Assembly: GCF_011046245.1 (NCBI RefSeq)
Contig: NZ_CP049242.1
Location: 18,948-82,947 of the forward strand
Length of the DNA stretch: 64,000 nucleotides
Direction of reading: 5' to 3'
Origin: Allorhizobium pseudoryzae
Lineage (GTDB): Bacteria; Pseudomonadota; Alphaproteobacteria; Rhizobiales; Rhizobiaceae
Below, piece after piece: positions 28,455 to 36,849 of this stretch; position 1 is the stretch's first letter; every line of letters starts with the position of its first letter. The notes below the pieces were generated by a model. It saw nothing but the letters and a program-made list of their open reading frames with translations, searched no databases and was not told where the DNA came from. The position numbers were made by a program, and so were the translations under genes.

Positions 28455-29549
28455 TCAGTCCGCGCACAGCCTCTGGTAGAGATCGTAATAGCGCAGCGCA
28501 ATCATTTCAGAACGAAAAAGGGTTTCGTACCGCCGCCTGGCGGCATCCCCATATTCGTTTTGAAGAGCTGGATTGTCATGAAGGATGGTCATAGCGTCCG
28601 ACAAAGCCTCCACATTCGCTGGCGGTATCACCAGGCCAGTTTCACCATGCCGATTTACGTAACTCGTACCCGTCCCGATTTCACAAGAAATCATGGCTTT
28701 TGACGCCCTTGCGGCCTCCAGAAGCGATACACCAAAGGCCTCAGACCGAAGATGCGACGGAAAGATGAAGCTTCCGCACAACTCCAAAAGAGCTTCCTTA
28801 TCGTCTTCATCGATGGCGCCGACGACCTTTACGTTTGGCGGAGTCCGTTCTCTTTCCACAAATCCTGAAAACCCAAAGCCTGCAATCACCACAGGATACT
28901 GCGTATTCCGAGCTGCTTCGACCAGAAAATTCAACCCCTTATAATATCTGTTGGCGCCTATGAATAAAAAAAATCCGCTGCCGACTTTTTGTCTCCAAAA
29001 CTCAACTTTTGATTGATTTAAACTAGGTCTCTCCCCTAATCCAAGTGGAATGACTTCGACTTTTTTCTTAAATTTTTGAAGAGTGGAACTGCTTTCCAGA
29101 TAATTTTCGGAAGTGGCAACGATCACATCCATACCCGAAAGAAACTTATGCATAAGTGGGCGATAAAGCGGCAAAATTCTTTTCTGCTTTACAATATCCG
29201 AGTGATACGTGACGACCTTTGGCTTCTTGGATTGGATAGCAACGTCAATTACATCCATCATTGGCCACGGAAAGTGAAAATGTATAACATCAGATTGCTT
29301 GCATAAATCCCTATATTTTGAGAACATAGAGATCGATATACTTGTAGACGCAACGTGTAAATCACGTTTAGCTAAATGCACATAATGATTTCCTATTTTG
29401 AATGGCTCCTGCGTCTCTCTGTCGCCTGTTACCAACACATCTGAACGTACCCCCAACGACGAAAGCGGCTCGGAAATTTCATAAATCACTTTCGGAACTC
29501 CTGTGGAGTTCTCAGGCATGTATGTTTTATAGACGTGTAAAATACGCAT
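28455..29549 (-). CDS. GT4-family glycosyltransferase
   Basis: GT-B glycosyltransferase of 364 residues. The N-terminus ILHVYKTYMPENSTGVPKVI has the GGxx-like loop of the family in the form STGVPKV. VIHFHFPWPMMD, VTYHSDIVKQ, FLFIGANRYYKGLNFLVEA and the donor motif SEAFGVSLLEAARASKAMI (E-x7-E type) are clear. ATG 29549 begins MRILHVYK. It runs in the same direction as gmd, 245 bases away, so it may be a separate unit. Moderately AT-rich. Substrate unknown. Confidence 0.88.
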   Translation of the reverse strand: MRILHVYKTYMPENSTGVPKVIYEISEPLSSLGVRSDVLVTGDRETQEPFKIGNHYVHLAKRDLHVASTSISISMFSKYRDLCKQSDVIHFHFPWPMMDVIDVAIQSKKPKVVTYHSDIVKQKRILPLYRPLMHKFLSGMDVIVATSENYLESSSTLQKFKKKVEVIPLGLGERPSLNQSKVEFWRQKVGSGFFLFIGANRYYKGLNFLVEAARNTQYPVVIAGFGFSGFVERERTPPNVKVVGAIDEDDKEALLELCGSFIFPSHLRSEAFGVSLLEAARASKAMISCEIGTGTSYVNRHGETGLVIPPANVEALSDAMTILHDNPALQNEYGDAARRRYETLFRSEMIALRYYDLYQRLCAD

Positions 29550-29712
29550 TAGAACTCCAGGGTGCTGATGAGGCAATTTTGCACTCTGATCGCGGGCTCT
29601 GCGGCCTTAACCCCGGTGCGCAACCTCCTATTTACGGATAGTGGCGCAGACACGAAGTTGTATCTCACTTACCTCAAGACCGGGCAACTTCTCAACTCGA
29701 GGTGCATGGCAG

Positions 29713-30792
29713 CTAAGCGAACCACGCTTTCAATTTATTTTTCATCGGAATTTCGAAACTTTGATGGATAAGCGCGGAAAGCGCCAACGTAATAGCGATA
29801 AAAGCAAGAAGGGATATAGGTGAATCAAAATTTAGGTTCACCTCCCAAACATAGGCTATTTGGTAGCGAATGAATGTCAGCACGACCCAATGAATTAAGT
29901 ATACGCTATACGATAAAGCGCCGAGATAAATTAAAATTGACCTAATGTAGCCGAATCTAATGGGCCTTCTCGCCTCGACAATGGCAACGCTCGTTATGAA
30001 GCAAAACATAATTGGAACTATTGCGAAATCTCCATTAGGTATTTTAATTGGAACTATCATTATCAATAATGACACCATTATTGTTGTGATGCTGACATAA
30101 ATAGCGGCCGTTATTATTTTTGGACGTGTCTCAAGCCATCTCCAACATTGAAACGAAACCACACCAAGAAAGATCCCAGCGATCCCTCTAAGCAATCCCG
30201 AATTTATAAAACCGAATGCCCTTTCGTAAGTGACCGCCAAACTTCCAAATTGAGAAAATATAATCGCGTAACAAGCAATGGGAACCGCAATTAGAAACGG
30301 CCATACGATGCGTTTATGGACGACAGCGATCAAGATCAAGCCTAGGAATAGGTTGACAAACATCTCAACTGAAATTGACCAAGACGGGGCATTCCAAGAT
30401 ACGGAACTGTTCACGCCTACATTCTGAATTAACAGCACGTTCAATACAAACGTATAAAAGATGCCATCTTGGTACGACCATCCACTTTCTAATATTTTCC
30501 CACCGCTTGTAATATAATATAAAATATGAATTGGAATAAGCGCAAAAAGCGTCAATATGTGTAACGGATATATTCTGGAAATCCTGTCTGTAATAAAATT
30601 CATATAAAAATCTTTTGATTTAAATTTATCCACATAGGCAACACTGAGAACGAAACCGGACAAAATGAAAAAAAAGTCGACAGCCAAATATGCTTTTGGC
30701 GGCGCAGCAAAGCCGTCAAAATGCTTAATAGCGATTAAAAGTGCAAAAACGAAACGTGCAAAATCTAAAATGACAAATCGCGTCAACCGCAT
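29713..30792 (-). CDS. Acyltransferase-3 (OafA/ExoZ-like) membrane O-acyltransferase
   Basis: Integral membrane acyltransferase of 359 residues with about ten hydrophobic segments. This family adds acetyl or other acyl groups to sugars of exopolysaccharide or LPS. Near the N-terminus FVFALLIAIKHFDGFAAPPKA holds the conserved His region, followed by AVDFFFILSGFVLSVAY with the family's FFxxSGF motif, and DRISRIYPLHILTL matches the conserved R-x-x-R-I-x-P segment. The gene is AT-rich compared with the core backbone, as is common for polysaccharide genes gained by transfer. It is divergent from the repA leader region. Confidence 0.85.
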   Translation of the reverse strand: MRLTRFVILDFARFVFALLIAIKHFDGFAAPPKAYLAVDFFFILSGFVLSVAYVDKFKSKDFYMNFITDRISRIYPLHILTLFALIPIHILYYITSGGKILESGWSYQDGIFYTFVLNVLLIQNVGVNSSVSWNAPSWSISVEMFVNLFLGLILIAVVHKRIVWPFLIAVPIACYAIIFSQFGSLAVTYERAFGFINSGLLRGIAGIFLGVVSFQCWRWLETRPKIITAAIYVSITTIMVSLLIMIVPIKIPNGDFAIVPIMFCFITSVAIVEARRPIRFGYIRSILIYLGALSYSVYLIHWVVLTFIRYQIAYVWEVNLNFDSPISLLAFIAITLALSALIHQSFEIPMKNKLKAWFA

Positions 30793-30932
30793 GCCTCCTC
30801 GGGGTAGTCATTCTTAGCCTTCGACAAAAGGCTGCAAAATGGCCAGCGAAGGCTGGAATTTTGACAGTCATTTCATCATGAATATATTTTCGATTGTTGC
30901 AGGCGGGCGTAGCAACTAAAGGGGGAGAATTG

Positions 30933-31079
30933 ATGGCTGTTCTAGCGATGCCGTGTGCTCCCCTTCCTGCCCCCTTTTTGCGATCCAGTCAAAGGTTATA
31001 CGGGACGATCCGATTTGATCAGTCCTCGGCAATAACTATGTCAGTGCTCGTGAAAGACCATGAAATAGATTGCTCATGA
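30933..31079 (+). CDS. Probable 48-residue leader peptide translationally coupled to repA
   Basis: ATG 30933 follows a strong ribosome-binding site, GGGGGAG at 30921-30927, with 5 bases spacing. The frame runs 48 codons and stops at TGA 31077-31079, which overlaps the repA ATG at 31076 by four bases (ATGA). RepA itself has no clear ribosome-binding site, so its translation may depend on ribosomes finishing this peptide. Coupled leaders of this kind control initiator synthesis in several plasmid groups. The peptide (MAVLAMPCAPLP start) has no recognised domain. The geometry is seen in the sequence; the regulatory role is inference. Confidence 0.55.
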   Translation: MAVLAMPCAPLPAPFLRSSQRLYGTIRFDQSSAITMSVLVKDHEIDCS

Positions 31080-32302
31080 AACGCTCCTCTTTGACGATCA
31101 TATCGCGCGAACGCTTTGCAAGCCTGTCGCTCCACGAGAAAAACGCCTACCTGCAGGATCTGGCGCACCAATTTGCTCTTCTGCACGGCCGCGAGGACTG
31201 CGAACTCGATCGGGATGCGCTCAGCCGTCTCCGGCGCTATTATAGCCGTCGGGTCTGGGCAGATCTGAAGCTTGAGCAGTTGGACGACACGCCCGTCAAC
31301 CGCGCCATCCGCAATCTCGGTGAAGCGATCCGCAACGAAAGCCTGCAGGCCGATATCACCGGCGTTCTGATGCAGGAGAGCGTGCCGAAGCGGATCCTGC
31401 GCCCCTCCCCCCGCGAAGACGCCCAGCTGACCTTTTTTGTCCCCACGGTTTATGACGCGCCGATCAAAGACGACGTCAACCTAATGGACGTTGCTCCCTT
31501 CTCGCTCAGCAAGCGCTCCAATGCGGCCATTATCCGCTATGAGCTGAAGGACAGCCTGATCACCATCGAGGGCGGCGCGGAAACCGGTCTTGCGACCGTC
31601 TTCGACTACGACATCTTTCTCAACATGGTGTCCTACCTTGCCGACGAGGTGCAGCGCTACCGGCGGGAAGAAAGCAAGGGGCTGCGGCCGAGCCTGCCGC
31701 CGAAGACATACCGTCCCAGTGCCTCGCACGTGCTGAAATTCTGCCGTCGATCCGATGGCGGAAAATCCTACGAAGATCTCGAGGCTGCGCTGGATCGGCT
31801 TGCCAATACGACGATCAAGGTGGTGAACCTGTCGAACGGCCGCCGGCGTCAGGTCGACAGCCGCCCGTTGATCGGCGGCTACAGCGTCGTCAGCCGCACC
31901 AATGCCAACCGGATCGAACTGATCGAGATTACCATTCCAGACTGGGTCTATACGAGCGTCGTGCGCAATGACCGCACGATCCCACTACTGACCCTGCATG
32001 AGGATTACTTCCTCATCAGCTCCGGGCTTGGTCGCTTCATCTATCGCTTAGCCCGCAAGGCGGCCGGCAAAGGGGAAGCCACCTATAGTGTTCGCGAAAT
32101 CCACAAACGCAGTGGATCCACACAGGAGTACCGGAAGTTCGCCTACGACCTCAAGGAATTCATCGTGCGCACCCAGGCCTTTCCGATGCCGGATTACGAT
32201 CTGGCCTTGCAGGACGGCAAGGATGGTACGGTCTTGTGGATGAAACGTCGAGACGATAGCTCGCCCGGCAGTCTCGCCCCTCGCCTTGAAGGCAATTCAT
32301 AA
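31076..32302 (+). CDS. repA: Plasmid replication initiator RepA (RPA family)
   Basis: Replication initiator protein of the RPA family found on alphaproteobacterial plasmids, 408 residues. It would bind the iterons that follow the gene and open the origin. Family-like segments include LSLHEKNAYLQDLAHQFALL near the N-terminus, AQLTFFVPTVYDAPIKDD, FSLSKRSNAAIIRYEL, VFDYDIFLNMVSYLADEV and the winged-helix region with IEITIPDWVYTSVVR and FLISSGLGRFIYRLARKA. ATG 31076 overlaps the stop of the leader ORF. It is an RPA-type replicon, unlike the repABC type usual for rhizobial megaplasmids; no repB or repC is present. Confidence 0.9.
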   Translation: MKRSSLTIISRERFASLSLHEKNAYLQDLAHQFALLHGREDCELDRDALSRLRRYYSRRVWADLKLEQLDDTPVNRAIRNLGEAIRNESLQADITGVLMQESVPKRILRPSPREDAQLTFFVPTVYDAPIKDDVNLMDVAPFSLSKRSNAAIIRYELKDSLITIEGGAETGLATVFDYDIFLNMVSYLADEVQRYRREESKGLRPSLPPKTYRPSASHVLKFCRRSDGGKSYEDLEAALDRLANTTIKVVNLSNGRRRQVDSRPLIGGYSVVSRTNANRIELIEITIPDWVYTSVVRNDRTIPLLTLHEDYFLISSGLGRFIYRLARKAAGKGEATYSVREIHKRSGSTQEYRKFAYDLKEFIVRTQAFPMPDYDLALQDGKDGTVLWMKRRDDSSPGSLAPRLEGNS

Positions 32303-32334
32303 AGAGGTATTCCGCTCATTTCTGTCGCAGATCT

Positions 32335-32511
32335 CCGTACTTGACCGACGACAAAAACTGAAAAGTCTTTCCGTACATCGCCGACGACAAAATTATCTGC
32401 CGCCCCCAAGCATCAATGCTTCACTAAACCGTATTTGACCGACTTTTTCCCGTACTTGGCCGACGACAAGCCGTACATCACCGACATTTTTCCGTACTTG
32501 GCCGACGACAA
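32335..32511 (+). repeat. Iterons, probable replication origin
   Basis: Six copies of a unit close to CCGTACTTGGCCGACGACAA begin at 32335, 32371, 32429, 32450, 32471 and 32492. The last four start exactly 21 bases apart, two helical turns, so bound RepA would line up on one face of DNA. Copies 3 and 5 keep only the left part, ending before GACAA. The array sits 32 bases after repA and is followed by AT-rich DNA, a standard iteron-origin layout. Confidence 0.85.
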
Positions 32512-32853
32512 AAATCGATAACCTATTGAAAAAATAGAAAAAATAAGCCGTTTTTCCCGCTAAAACTATATAAAACGTTTAAAACCAGACAAAAACAAAA
32601 GGGCCCCGACAAAAAACAGCTCCCTAAGTCCATAATGAAAACGCAAATGATCGAAAAAAATTGAGAAATACAGCGACAAAAAGGGTGCTATTTTGGCCAC
32701 CATCCGGCGAACCATAGGGCGAGACGCGTCAAGATTGATGGGCGAAAATCCGATTTTGGCCCGCGATGGCACATCGTCAGGAAATTTGTCGTGTCGGCAA
32801 AGTCCGGACTATCCTACTCGGATCCGTCGGGAGCTCAGAACATCAAGATTTGC
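32512..32853. other. AT-rich non-coding stretch of the origin region
   Basis: About 340 bases without a convincing gene. The first 150 bases are strongly A-rich on this strand, with several AAAAA runs and CTATATAAAACG, and suit a duplex-unwinding element next to the iterons. No clear DnaA box (TTATCCACA) was found. The last 100 bases, before the convergent small partition-type gene, show nothing I recognise. Confidence 0.5.
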
Positions 32854-33240
32854 TCAGGAGGTCGATTGACCGGATTGCCCCTTAGCGAGAAGATCCACCG
32901 CCTTTTCGAAGGCTTCACCCAAACCCCAGCCATTGGCATCGGCGATCGCATAGAACTGTTCGATCGTATCGGGCCTCACTTTAAGGTTCAGCTGGGCAGA
33001 GCGACCTGTTCGTCTGCGCCGAATAGCTCGACCAGACGGAGGCGAAGGCACTGTAGGAACCGGAGGCTTTGGCTCCCGACTCCGAAACTGGGCCTGTTCC
33101 GCCGCACGCTCAACGGATTCCTTGTCCGGCCGTCTGGCGGGCTTCGGTTGGAACTGGCTTAGATCCAAAGCAAGCGGCGTACCCGGTGCGGCTGCGTCAT
33201 CCGCGGCATCATCAAACCCGAGGCTAGGGCGCTTGTTCAT
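32854..33240 (-). CDS. Small ParA-partner protein, probable partition adaptor
   Basis: A 128-residue protein directly downstream of parA, overlapping it by one base (TGATG). It has a low-complexity, Pro- and Ala-rich N-terminal half and a basic patch (GRAIRRRRTGRSAQLN). Its short C-terminal part, LNLKVRPDTIEQFYAIADANG, looks like a ribbon-helix-helix DNA-binding unit. In small plasmids such proteins act in place of ParB as centromere-binding and autoregulatory partner of ParA. The operator-like repeats upstream of parA would be its site. The family name is uncertain; the role is inferred from position. Confidence 0.65.
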   Translation of the reverse strand: MNKRPSLGFDDAADDAAAPGTPLALDLSQFQPKPARRPDKESVERAAEQAQFRSREPKPPVPTVPSPPSGRAIRRRRTGRSAQLNLKVRPDTIEQFYAIADANGWGLGEAFEKAVDLLAKGQSGQSTS

Positions 33241-33926
33241 CAGGCCGCCCTCCCCTGCTGACCAATCTTCGTCAGTCTGCTAATCACTTCCGCTGCAAAC
33301 TCCATCGAGTTTTGGATCGCTTTGTCGATGTTGCTCACCTGCTTTGGGTCAAGTGTCGATAGCAATCCGCCAAAGTCCAAGAGGTCGCGGTACGCGGCAC
33401 GTTCGACGATAGAAACCGCGAAGACATCGATCCCCGCCTGATCCAATTGTTCCCGGACGTTCTTCAAAGAACGGGATGTGACGGCAGCACTCACACGTGT
33501 CAGAAGAACGGCAAAGGGGATCTCACGCCGGGCCATTCTGGCCTGGTTACGGATCAATTTGATGGTTTTCGACGCACCCTTGGCATCCATGGAAGCGCCC
33601 TGCGTCGGGATGATGACGAAATCAGACATGCCGATCGCATTCGCAACCATCAGACTGGCTGTGCCCTCGCAGTCGATGATCACGAACTGATGTTGCGAAG
33701 ACGCCTCCTCTATGAGGTCGGTGATCGTGTCTTCGGTGACATTGCCGATGATCGTGATCTTATCAGGCTTTCCCGGGAGCGCTGCCCATTGGGAGATCCA
33801 GCGTTCAGGGTCCGCATCGATAATGGCAACACTGGCACCTCGGGCAGCAAGTTCTCCAGAGAGAAGTAGGGCAGATGTGGTCTTGCCTGCTCCGCCCTTG
33901 GGGTTGGCGAACGATATGACTGGCAT
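33240..33926 (-). CDS. parA: ParA-type partition ATPase
   Basis: Small ParA/MinD-type ATPase of 228 residues for plasmid partition. The deviant Walker A box NPKGGAGKTTSALLL at residues 9-22 has the signature first lysine. IDADPERWISQWA and FVIIDCEGTAS are Walker A-prime and B, and VIIPTQGASMDAKGASK is typical of the ParA subgroup without an N-terminal HTH. Lacking that domain, it must rely on its partner for DNA binding and repression. Upstream are four inverted/direct repeats that may be centromere and operator. Confidence 0.92.
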   Translation of the reverse strand: MPVISFANPKGGAGKTTSALLLSGELAARGASVAIIDADPERWISQWAALPGKPDKITIIGNVTEDTITDLIEEASSQHQFVIIDCEGTASLMVANAIGMSDFVIIPTQGASMDAKGASKTIKLIRNQARMARREIPFAVLLTRVSAAVTSRSLKNVREQLDQAGIDVFAVSIVERAAYRDLLDFGGLLSTLDPKQVSNIDKAIQNSMEFAAEVISRLTKIGQQGRAA

Positions 33927-33973
33927 GGTTTGTCCTCAACGTTTCGCGGAAGCTATCATATCAAATGATAACA

Positions 33974-34062
33974 GATAGCTACCAGATATAAATGGTACCA
34001 ACGGTATCGGATAGCTATCTGGTAAATCCGCTATCTGGTAGCTATATAGTAGCTACCAGCTA
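33974..34062 (+). repeat. Four-copy repeat upstream of parA, candidate centromere/operator
   Basis: Copies of a TAGCTACCAGATA unit occur at 33974-33988 (GATAGCTACCAGATA), 34010-34024 (GATAGCTATCTGGTA, hybrid), 34032-34046 (inverted, TATCTGGTAGCTATA) and 34050-34062 (TAGCTACCAGCTA). They lie 48-136 bases upstream of the parA start and nowhere else that I noticed. Alternating orientation of short repeats is typical for RHH-type partition sites. Confidence 0.65.
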
Positions 34063-34205
34063 AATGTCGTTCCAACGTCTTGTCCGATGGGTTAATGTGA
34101 AAGACCGCATACCAAAGCGTTTTTCCCCGCGGCGAACGCATTCACCGCTAGATATTGCCTCGTCCGTCTTATAAGCGCATGGCAATCTACTCAAAAAGTT
34201 CGACG

Positions 34206-35393
34206 ATGAGCGCCACTATCTCGCAGATCTTAAATCAAGCCGACCACTTTCAAACTTGGCTACATGAGCAGGCTTTTCCGCTTTGGCAAATCAACGGATT
34301 CCGAGGACAGGACGGCGGCTTCGTCGAGACGATTGATTTGGCAGGCTCGCCGACGAACTCGCACCGGCGTGGTCGTATCCATCCCCGCCAGATATATTGT
34401 TTTGCCGAGGCTGGCTCACGAGGGTGGAGCGGCAACTGGCAACCGCTTGTCATCGAGGGTCTGCAATACTTTGACAGGGTCTACCGGCGATCTGATGGTT
34501 TTTACGGTGCACTTGCCAGTGCTGAGGGAGAACTCGTTGACGCCAGCTTCGACCTCTACAACCAAGCCTTCGCCATTTTGGCATTCTGCTACACGGCCAA
34601 GGTCTATCCCTCCCTTCAGCAGGAGATGGGTGAAAGAGCGTCGCGCATGCTCTCTTCTCTCCGCCAAAACTACGCCCATGGACACGCCGGCTTCCACGAG
34701 GCTATTCCGGCAAGACTGCCTCTTTGCTCAAATCCGCATATGCACCTGTTTGAGGCCGCATTGGCGTGTGAGGAAATGGAAGGATTCAAACAGAGCGATT
34801 GGCGTGATCTTGCCGATGAAATCGCCTACCTATGTATGTCCCATTTCATCGATGCGGAGACCGGCGGGCTAAGAGAGTTCTTCAATGCAGACTGGACGCC
34901 GTACGACGGTGAAAAGGGCCGCATCATGGAGCCTGGCCATCAGTTTGAATGGGCGTGGCTACTCGCTCGCTGGGGTGAGCGTCGCGGCAATGAAAAAGCT
35001 CTGGCACATTCCAAACGGTTGTTTGACATCGGTGAAGCATATGGCATTTGCGGCGATCGTAAGGTGGCTGTCATGTCACTCCTTGACGATTTCTCGGTCC
35101 ATGATGATCTTGCCCGTCTGTGGCCCCAGACCGAATGGCTGAAGAGCGCAATTCGGCTAGCTGTCTTGTCTGAGGGGCAGGAGAGGGCACGGTATCTGCG
35201 CTCTGCGTCAAGCGCGGCCGACGCCCTCAATCGATTCCTTGCCGTGCCAACGCCGGGTCTATGGCGTGACAAAATGATGGCTGACGGCCGCTTCATTGAC
35301 GAAGCCGCACCCGCGAGTTCATTCTATCACATCGTCTGCGCAATATATGAGCTAGAATATTGCTTAAATACACTTGAGGCGAGTGCGCTCTGA
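34206..35393 (+). CDS. AGE-family sugar epimerase/isomerase, second copy
   Basis: Paralogue of the enzyme at 12014, about 395 residues. It keeps FPLWQINGFRGQDGGF, the Arg/Gln-rich RIHPRQIYCFAEA, FDLYNQAFAILAF, the histidine segments SNPHMHLFEAAL and EPGHQFEWAWLLA, and ASSFYHIVCAIYELE at the end. This segment order matches mannose/mannose-6-phosphate-type members more closely than cellobiose epimerases. ATG 34206 is chosen; ATG 34179 and ATG 34155 are also in frame. It lies inside the plasmid backbone and is followed 18 bases later by a capsule-type permease, so the two are probably one transcript. Confidence 0.8.
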   Translation: MSATISQILNQADHFQTWLHEQAFPLWQINGFRGQDGGFVETIDLAGSPTNSHRRGRIHPRQIYCFAEAGSRGWSGNWQPLVIEGLQYFDRVYRRSDGFYGALASAEGELVDASFDLYNQAFAILAFCYTAKVYPSLQQEMGERASRMLSSLRQNYAHGHAGFHEAIPARLPLCSNPHMHLFEAALACEEMEGFKQSDWRDLADEIAYLCMSHFIDAETGGLREFFNADWTPYDGEKGRIMEPGHQFEWAWLLARWGERRGNEKALAHSKRLFDIGEAYGICGDRKVAVMSLLDDFSVHDDLARLWPQTEWLKSAIRLAVLSEGQERARYLRSASSAADALNRFLAVPTPGLWRDKMMADGRFIDEAAPASSFYHIVCAIYELEYCLNTLEASAL

Positions 35394-35411
35394 CTGGCTA
35401 GCGGGATATCA

Positions 35412-36215
35412 ATGGTTTCAACAACGAGAACCCGCATCAGTTTTCCCGAAGCGCTTCGTTCAAAGCGCAACGTAATGACGGCTGTTATTTTGCGCGATAT
35501 GCGTACCCGGTTCTTCAATCATGGCCTCGGCTTCTTGATTGTGTCTCTTTGGCCGTTGGCACATATGCTGATCCTTTTGATGATCTACTCGCTGACCGGG
35601 CGTAGAACACCTTTCGGAGATAGCCTTTATGTATTCTTTGCTACGGGGCTCATTCCCACGCTAGCATTTATGTACATATCGAGATTTATGTCGCTATCTT
35701 TGATACTAAATCGGCCTATGCTTGCTTTTCCGGCCGTTACCGTTGTTGATATAATGACGGCACGTGCATTTCTGGAGGTTGTGGCCGCGTTCATAACGCT
35801 GATATTGGTAGTCGCGATTATATATGCGATTGGAGATAATCCGTTTCCGTGGGATCTATCGGAGGCGGTAGAGGCTTACTTTGCCACTTTGCTGCTTGCC
35901 GTCGGTGTCGGTGTCTTAGCAGGCGTCATCGTGATGTTCTCGCCCTTTTTCGCCACGATCTATGCCTTGATGATGATTTTAGTTTATATCGGCTCTGGGA
36001 CCCTTTTTGTCATCTCTAGTTTGCCGGATGTGCTCTCCACGCCGTTATCCTATAATCCGGTTGTTCATGCGGTAGAATGGATGCGGGTTGCATACTATCC
36101 GACTTACAGCACGAAGATCCTGGATAAAGAGTACCTTATCGGCTTTGGCATGACATCGTTGTTTCTCGGCTTGCTTTTGGAACGTGTTTTACGCGGCAAG
36201 ATGCTGGAAGGCTGA
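35412..36215 (+). CDS. Orphan ABC-2 permease of the capsule exporter type (KpsM-like)
   Basis: Integral membrane protein of 267 residues with about six membrane segments. The N-terminal VILRDMRTRFFNHGLGFLIV and FFATGLIPTLAFMYISRFM, and the later NPVVHAVEWMRVAYYPTY, match the KpsM/CtrC family of capsular polysaccharide ABC permeases. The expected ATPase (KpsT) is not next to it or elsewhere in the window except wzt, which has its own permease. It may work with an ATPase encoded elsewhere or be a leftover. Its neighbour is an AGE isomerase. Confidence 0.8.
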   Translation: MVSTTRTRISFPEALRSKRNVMTAVILRDMRTRFFNHGLGFLIVSLWPLAHMLILLMIYSLTGRRTPFGDSLYVFFATGLIPTLAFMYISRFMSLSLILNRPMLAFPAVTVVDIMTARAFLEVVAAFITLILVVAIIYAIGDNPFPWDLSEAVEAYFATLLLAVGVGVLAGVIVMFSPFFATIYALMMILVYIGSGTLFVISSLPDVLSTPLSYNPVVHAVEWMRVAYYPTYSTKILDKEYLIGFGMTSLFLGLLLERVLRGKMLEG

Positions 36216-36257
36216 GTGATTTCCCCAAGGTTAAGATCTCTTGGCCAAGGTGTGTCG

Positions 36258-36842
36258 TCAGCCGTTAGAACCGATCTCAAATCCCTGCCGATGTTCAGCA
36301 ACAATTCGAGAAACTGTTGGTTCGCTGATATCGTAGAGCCTTGCCATCTCGGCGCCGCTCTTTCGACCAGACAAGACGCTCTCGGCGATCTCACGGCGCT
36401 TGTGTGGATCGAGTTTTCTGCGACGTCCGCCAACCCGGCCTTCAGCTCTCGCCTGGGCAAGACCCGCCGAGGTTCTTTCGCGGATCATGGCGCGCTCGAA
36501 TTCAGCGAAGGATCCCACCATCTGCATCATCATCCTCCCTGCCGGGGTGGTGGTATCGATCGCCTCAGTTAACGACCGAAAGCCGGCGCCTGCCGCGGCG
36601 ATGCGATCCATCAGGTGAAGGACATCCTTCAAAGAGCGCGACAGCCGATCGAGCTTCCAGACGACGACAGTGTCGCCCTCGCGCAGCTGGTCAAGCATGC
36701 GGTGAAGCTCTGGCCGATCCCAACGTCCACCCGAGGCCTTCTCTTCAAACACGCGCGCGCAGCCAGCATTTGCCAAGGCCCGTGCCTGCGCCTTGTTTGA
36801 CTGCTCGTCTCCCTTGCTAACCCTTGCATAGCCGATCAGCAT
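36258..36842 (-). CDS. Serine recombinase (resolvase/invertase family)
   Basis: Small serine recombinase of 194 residues. MLIGYARVSKGDEQ carries the nucleophile Ser9. DTVVVWKLDRLSRSLKDVL and SFAEFERAMIRERTSAGL supply the conserved arginines of the catalytic domain, and the C-terminal KSGAEMARLYDISEPTVSRIV is the helix-turn-helix. It is not next to a Tn3 transposase, so plasmid dimer resolution is more likely than transposition. A set of inverted repeats directly upstream (36850-36962) is a candidate res site. Confidence 0.92.
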   Translation of the reverse strand: MLIGYARVSKGDEQSNKAQARALANAGCARVFEEKASGGRWDRPELHRMLDQLREGDTVVVWKLDRLSRSLKDVLHLMDRIAAAGAGFRSLTEAIDTTTPAGRMMMQMVGSFAEFERAMIRERTSAGLAQARAEGRVGGRRRKLDPHKRREIAESVLSGRKSGAEMARLYDISEPTVSRIVAEHRQGFEIGSNG

Positions 36843-36849
36843 GTTACAC

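Noticed and set aside
32335..32511. Short regular repeats that could be taken for a CRISPR array
   Set aside because: The period is 21 bases with near-contiguous units, there are no unique spacers of 30 bases or more and no cas genes; the position after repA marks them as iterons.
30793..33930. A repABC replicon, expected for rhizobial megaplasmids
   Set aside because: RepB, RepC and a counter-transcript region are absent; the initiator is of the RPA family with iterons and a stand-alone ParA.
36258..36842. A Tn3-family transposon around the resolvase
   Set aside because: No Tn3 transposase or 38-bp inverted ends are visible within several kilobases, so the recombinase is treated as a plasmid gene.
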